A model generated the notes under the pieces. The model saw nothing but the letters and a program-made list of their open reading frames with translations. It searched no databases and was not told the DNA's origin. Below are positions 60,501-64,000 of a stretch of DNA of 64,000 bases, in pieces. A program made the translations under genes and the position numbers. The DNA is taken from positions 8,470,778 through 8,534,777 of the forward strand of contig NC_081336.1 of assembly GCF_022539665.2 (NCBI RefSeq), read 5' to 3'. This DNA is from Daphnia carinata. Taxonomy: Eukaryota; Arthropoda; Branchiopoda; Diplostraca; Daphniidae. How positions within the stretch are numbered: the stretch's first letter is position 1; every line of letters begins with the position of its first letter.

Positions 60501-63500
60501 AAACGAGATTTGTTGCTTTGTTTTTATTTTTTGAATTAATAGATACCCCATCAGCTCCGCACTTTACTTCCGCTGGATTTATAGTCTCGTTCCCGATGAA
60601 GAGAATATACTAACCCCCTCCCCCGCTCTTCTGAAAAAGCTTTTCAAACTTCTTGTCGGCGAGTTATTAGATTGTTTGGGTGGGGTGTGGCTGCCTTTAT
60701 TTTATGTCATGGCTAACGCATTAAACCAAAAAAAAAGAAAAGACTTGGAGCGGGTAGGAAAAAAGAAAGAAAAACATCACTTCCGTCAAAGAAGCTTATA
60801 ATTTGATATCAAATTTGATGTAGAACGGGAAATAACAAGAGCCATCAGCAATAATGGATATCTACATAATAACAGAATTTAATCACTTTGCTTTTGCTCA
60901 AGGAAAACAACGTAATTCAATGGCGGAAAGCTCCCCTTAAAAAAAAAAAATATGATCCTTCTATTTTGGAAAAAATGTGTGCGACGGATGCGTGAAACGT
61001 ACGGATGCGGAATAGTACGGGCAGCGGATGAATAACCCGTTGCTGGGCAAGTTCAGTATTTTTTTTTTTTTTTTAAGGAATAATAAAATGCGGCAATAGG
61101 ATGTAAGAAGGAAAACAAAAATAGCTGATATAACACGGATCAATAATTGCGCATGCGAAAAAAAAAAGAAAAATGAAAGTCGAGCACGATAATAAAAAGC
61201 AATAAATGTCATGTCCTCTTGCGGTACGTCTGCAAAATGAAAAGCTGATTCCACGTTATGCTTATTTGAATTAAAAGCAGTTCTCGGAGGCATGTTTGCT
61301 AAATGATCTCTCCATCTTGGCAAGTTTTCTCCTATTGTTTGCAGTGATATCAAGTTTCCCCTTTTTTGTTCCAGTTTTTTTCAACGCTGTTTTCTTTAGC
61401 TATGTGTAGACACGCTCGGTTTCTTATACACCGTGATTCGCGTCTTTATAAACGGCCAATTGGTGAACCACCACTGCAAATGATTGCCCAATGGTGCGCG
61501 TAACTTTTGATAAGAACGATTGCGTAACTCGTAGAATTAAAGCGATAAATGAGTCTAACGTGACAACTGCGATTCTATTGCAATACTTACATGTCCTGCA
61601 ATCTAAGTAAGAAGAAAAAATTGTATCTTATGAAATTTGTTTCACTGCGAATGTGCACGTGTAACCGACTACGAGGTCACTATCAACTAAAATTTCTAGG
61701 TCGCTTTAGCTGATGGAGTTAAAGCCCCCTCCCCTTCCACTCAATACTAAAAACTACGACGGGCTTGATTGATCTATTCGAAATACATTAGATCTTTTTT
61801 CACCTTGAACTTTATCCAAGGTTAGTGAAAACGCCCACAAAATAGGAGAAGCAAAACCCATGGGTCTTTTGTTTTATATTCGACTGAACAACCTTCCGCT
61901 CGTAGACCATATCCGTCTTATGGAGCCTCCAGTTGATGCCGGTGATGGAAGCCTTTTCTTTTAACGCTACCCCAGATTAACTTCTACCTTTCGACATTTG
62001 CGACGTGCACGGCTCTTGTATTGTTGATAGAAAAGAAAAAGAAGAATGGCCGTGTGTGCCTAGACATCCATCAAGCTAAAAGCAACTGTCAAGCGAATTG
62101 TTGCACGCAACTTGGAACTAATATTGATCCATCCAAAAGTTCGTATCACTTCTACACGAGTCCTTAAACATTCGCTATCGTAACCGATTGCACAACTAAC
62201 GTTATATCAACATATTTTTTTTTTTATCTTAAAGATAACAGAAAAAAAACGGAAATAAAAACAAAACCAAATTTGAGTTGATGTTGTTGTTTGGCTTCCG
62301 GCAAAATGAGACATCTTTTATTTTTTCTTGCCATATTATGAAGCCCTTTCATGGCAAAGTCAATTACGCGCGACTTTGCGTGACCAGCCAAATTATAGCA
62401 CTGCCTACAACCAATTACATTGGCTTTCACTTCACGGCGACATTATTCTCCATATCCTGCGGATGAAGCGGGATCGAAGCAGACACAGATGGATGGTCTT
62501 TTCTTCAAGCTACACTTTTGCCGTGCGTGAGGCGAATATTAATGGCGACGTAATTGAATGGAACCCCCTGCCGGCTCTCCGCGTGTACGGCGTTCGCAGC
62601 AACAACTCCCCGCTTTTCTTAACCTGATGTTATACATGAGCGGATGAAAGGAGCTGCTCAGAGATAAATATAAGCACGTCGTGGGCGTCTTCAAGCAAAA
62701 TGGAATTCGCAGAAAGAAAGGCTTTTTGTTTTCATTAGTCGTTTGACTTATTCAATTTAAAAGAAAGGCTTTTCCTCTTTGAAATCGATATATGTGAAGC
62801 GCTGCAAGGATAAAAGGTTTTCACCTCATTAAATAGAAAAGTAGTAGTGGATAGCATTTTTCTGCACTTGTTATCCCAATATCCGGTGCTGAAAATAGGG
62901 AAGCACTCACGTCTCTTACCATTCTTCTACACTGTCTTGAAACTTGAGAATCCATCCGTAACTGGATTTTCTTTTTTCTTTTCTTCCGGATTCTATCGGA
63001 GACTTCAGCTTTTCAGGCTTTGATATTTGTCTTTCAAAAAGAGTTGCTATGTGAATGTGCATATAGCTCTCTCTCCATTGCACAGGCATTATGTCTTGCA
63101 TCACCGAGGCTATTTCTATCTATGGAGAACACGAAAACCAATACGTTTGTTGCTACTTCGGTTTAACGAGTCGGAAATGCAAACTATATGTACTTATATT
63201 GTTTGGGTTTGTTTTTTCAGTAGTATCAATAAAAAACAGTGACTGTATTTCGATAGAAAACCGAGTTGAGGCTCGATTGTCAAGATTCTGATTCGTTGAA
63301 TATCCCGCATCTGGTTTCAAACGTTGACATCTACATCGAAAACGACAATAGATTTAGTCTTGTTTCAATAGTTCTAACAGCCTATTTTGAATCTCACTTT
63401 AGACTAACCGTTTTTGTTTTAACATTGTTGGTGGCCTTTGACTTGTATCCTGGCAATATCAGAGGATGAAAACAATAAGCATGATATTTAATCTTTGAAG

Positions 63501-64000
63501 TTCCTGGAAGAAAAGAAACTAACTCAAGTGTATAGACAAGCTGTTGGTCATAAACTCTTTTACCTTTCTCCTTATGGAAAATGAGAATGAAAAAGCTGGG
63601 GAGTTTTTCTATTAGGTCGTCGGACACGGCCGTTTAATGCTCGCCAAACAATTCGCAGAAATGCGTACAGCTAAAATGCTAGAACAAAGAGAAAATTCTC
63701 TTTCCATGTCTCCTCTCTGTCTATATCCGGCGGAATTATCAGGACGCTCGAGTGGCGGGGGAAAACTAACAGCAAGACGGACAGACTTTGAACTGCAACT
63801 TTCTCCTCAATTAGTAACGGCCATTGCAGCGACGAAAACGCCGTGAAGACAAAGTTTTTTTTTGTTCTTTTTCATTTTTATCACGTCCACGCGAACAGAA
63901 TGTGTGTGCCGCAATCAGCTGATTGAATTTGGGTTTGCAGCTCGGGCAAATTGGATTCAAGTTTCCTCGTCGATTTGATGGATCTGTTTTGGCCTAACAC
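57531..64000. other. Intergenic sequence to the end of the window
   Basis: No gene supported on either strand. Open frames such as 62328-62627 (+) and 58994-59314 (-) lack recognisable domains and splice framing. Blocks near 60.24, 62.07 and 62.81 kb match sequence at 41.70, 43.48 and 43.95 kb in the same order and orientation. Confidence 0.4.
60239..62840. repeat. Diverged partner blocks of 41.7-44.0 kb
   Basis: Block 1: GTAAGCATTC, then AACGATCAACTCGTTCAATC, at 60239-60294 versus 41700-41764. Block 2: ACATCCATCAAGCTAAAAGC and the following 50 bases at 62066-62134 versus 43476-43550. Block 3: GATAAAAGGTTTTCACCTC at 62809-62840 versus 43951-43980. Order and orientation agree and offsets are about 18.5-18.9 kb. 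Between the blocks I could not see similarity. Confidence 0.45.

Noticed and set aside
62328-62627. Possible coding frame of 99 codons
   Set aside because: No recognisable domain, no splice framing and no conserved partner in the related block at 43.5-44 kb.

Overview
The window is nuclear DNA from an arthropod, most likely a branchiopod crustacean of the Daphnia type. That is an inference from three things: genes split by many spliceosomal introns (often 50-75 nt), an AT-rich background crowded with homopolymer runs, and the gene families present. Five protein-coding genes can be rebuilt exon by exon.

Layout. 1-1273 is upstream sequence. 1274-12221 (+) holds a 12-exon metabotropic glutamate receptor of the group II type. 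12222-20140 is repeat-rich: about ten tRNA-like sequences (13.17-15.48 kb), a tRNA-derived SINE-like stretch, a piggyBac-like MITE full of hairpins, a 29-bp GC-rich minisatellite and a PIF/Harbinger-like MITE. 20404-20590 (+) is the tiny two-exon ribosomal protein L41 gene. 23858-36551 (-) is a second, 13-exon mGluR-family gene that faces the first tail to tail. It keeps the alpha-amino-acid-binding residues but has Leu where glutamate receptors have the distal-carboxylate-binding Lys, as expected for the insect mangetout/mXR type of receptor. 36.6-50.8 kb is a long gene desert with a decayed copy of one exon of that receptor near 46.45 kb. 50818-51842 (+) is a five-exon failed-axon-connections (fax) homologue. 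55090-57386 (-) is a complete 13-exon microsomal cytochrome P450 that looks like the CYP3 clan. 57.4-64 kb has no gene I can support, but shares short collinear blocks with 41.7-44 kb.

How the genes relate. The two receptors are class C GPCRs with the same order of parts: Venus-flytrap ligand domain, Cys-rich domain, 7TM core. They share at least four intron positions and phases, so they descend from one gene. One should sense glutamate; the other probably senses a different amino acid. fax acts in axon development in insects, but nothing in the sequence ties it functionally to the receptors. RPL41 and the P450 are unrelated neighbours.

The most unusual region is 13.1-19.8 kb. It has tRNA-fold sequences in both orientations with paired changes in the acceptor stem, next to two non-autonomous DNA transposons with intact inverted repeats and target-site duplications.
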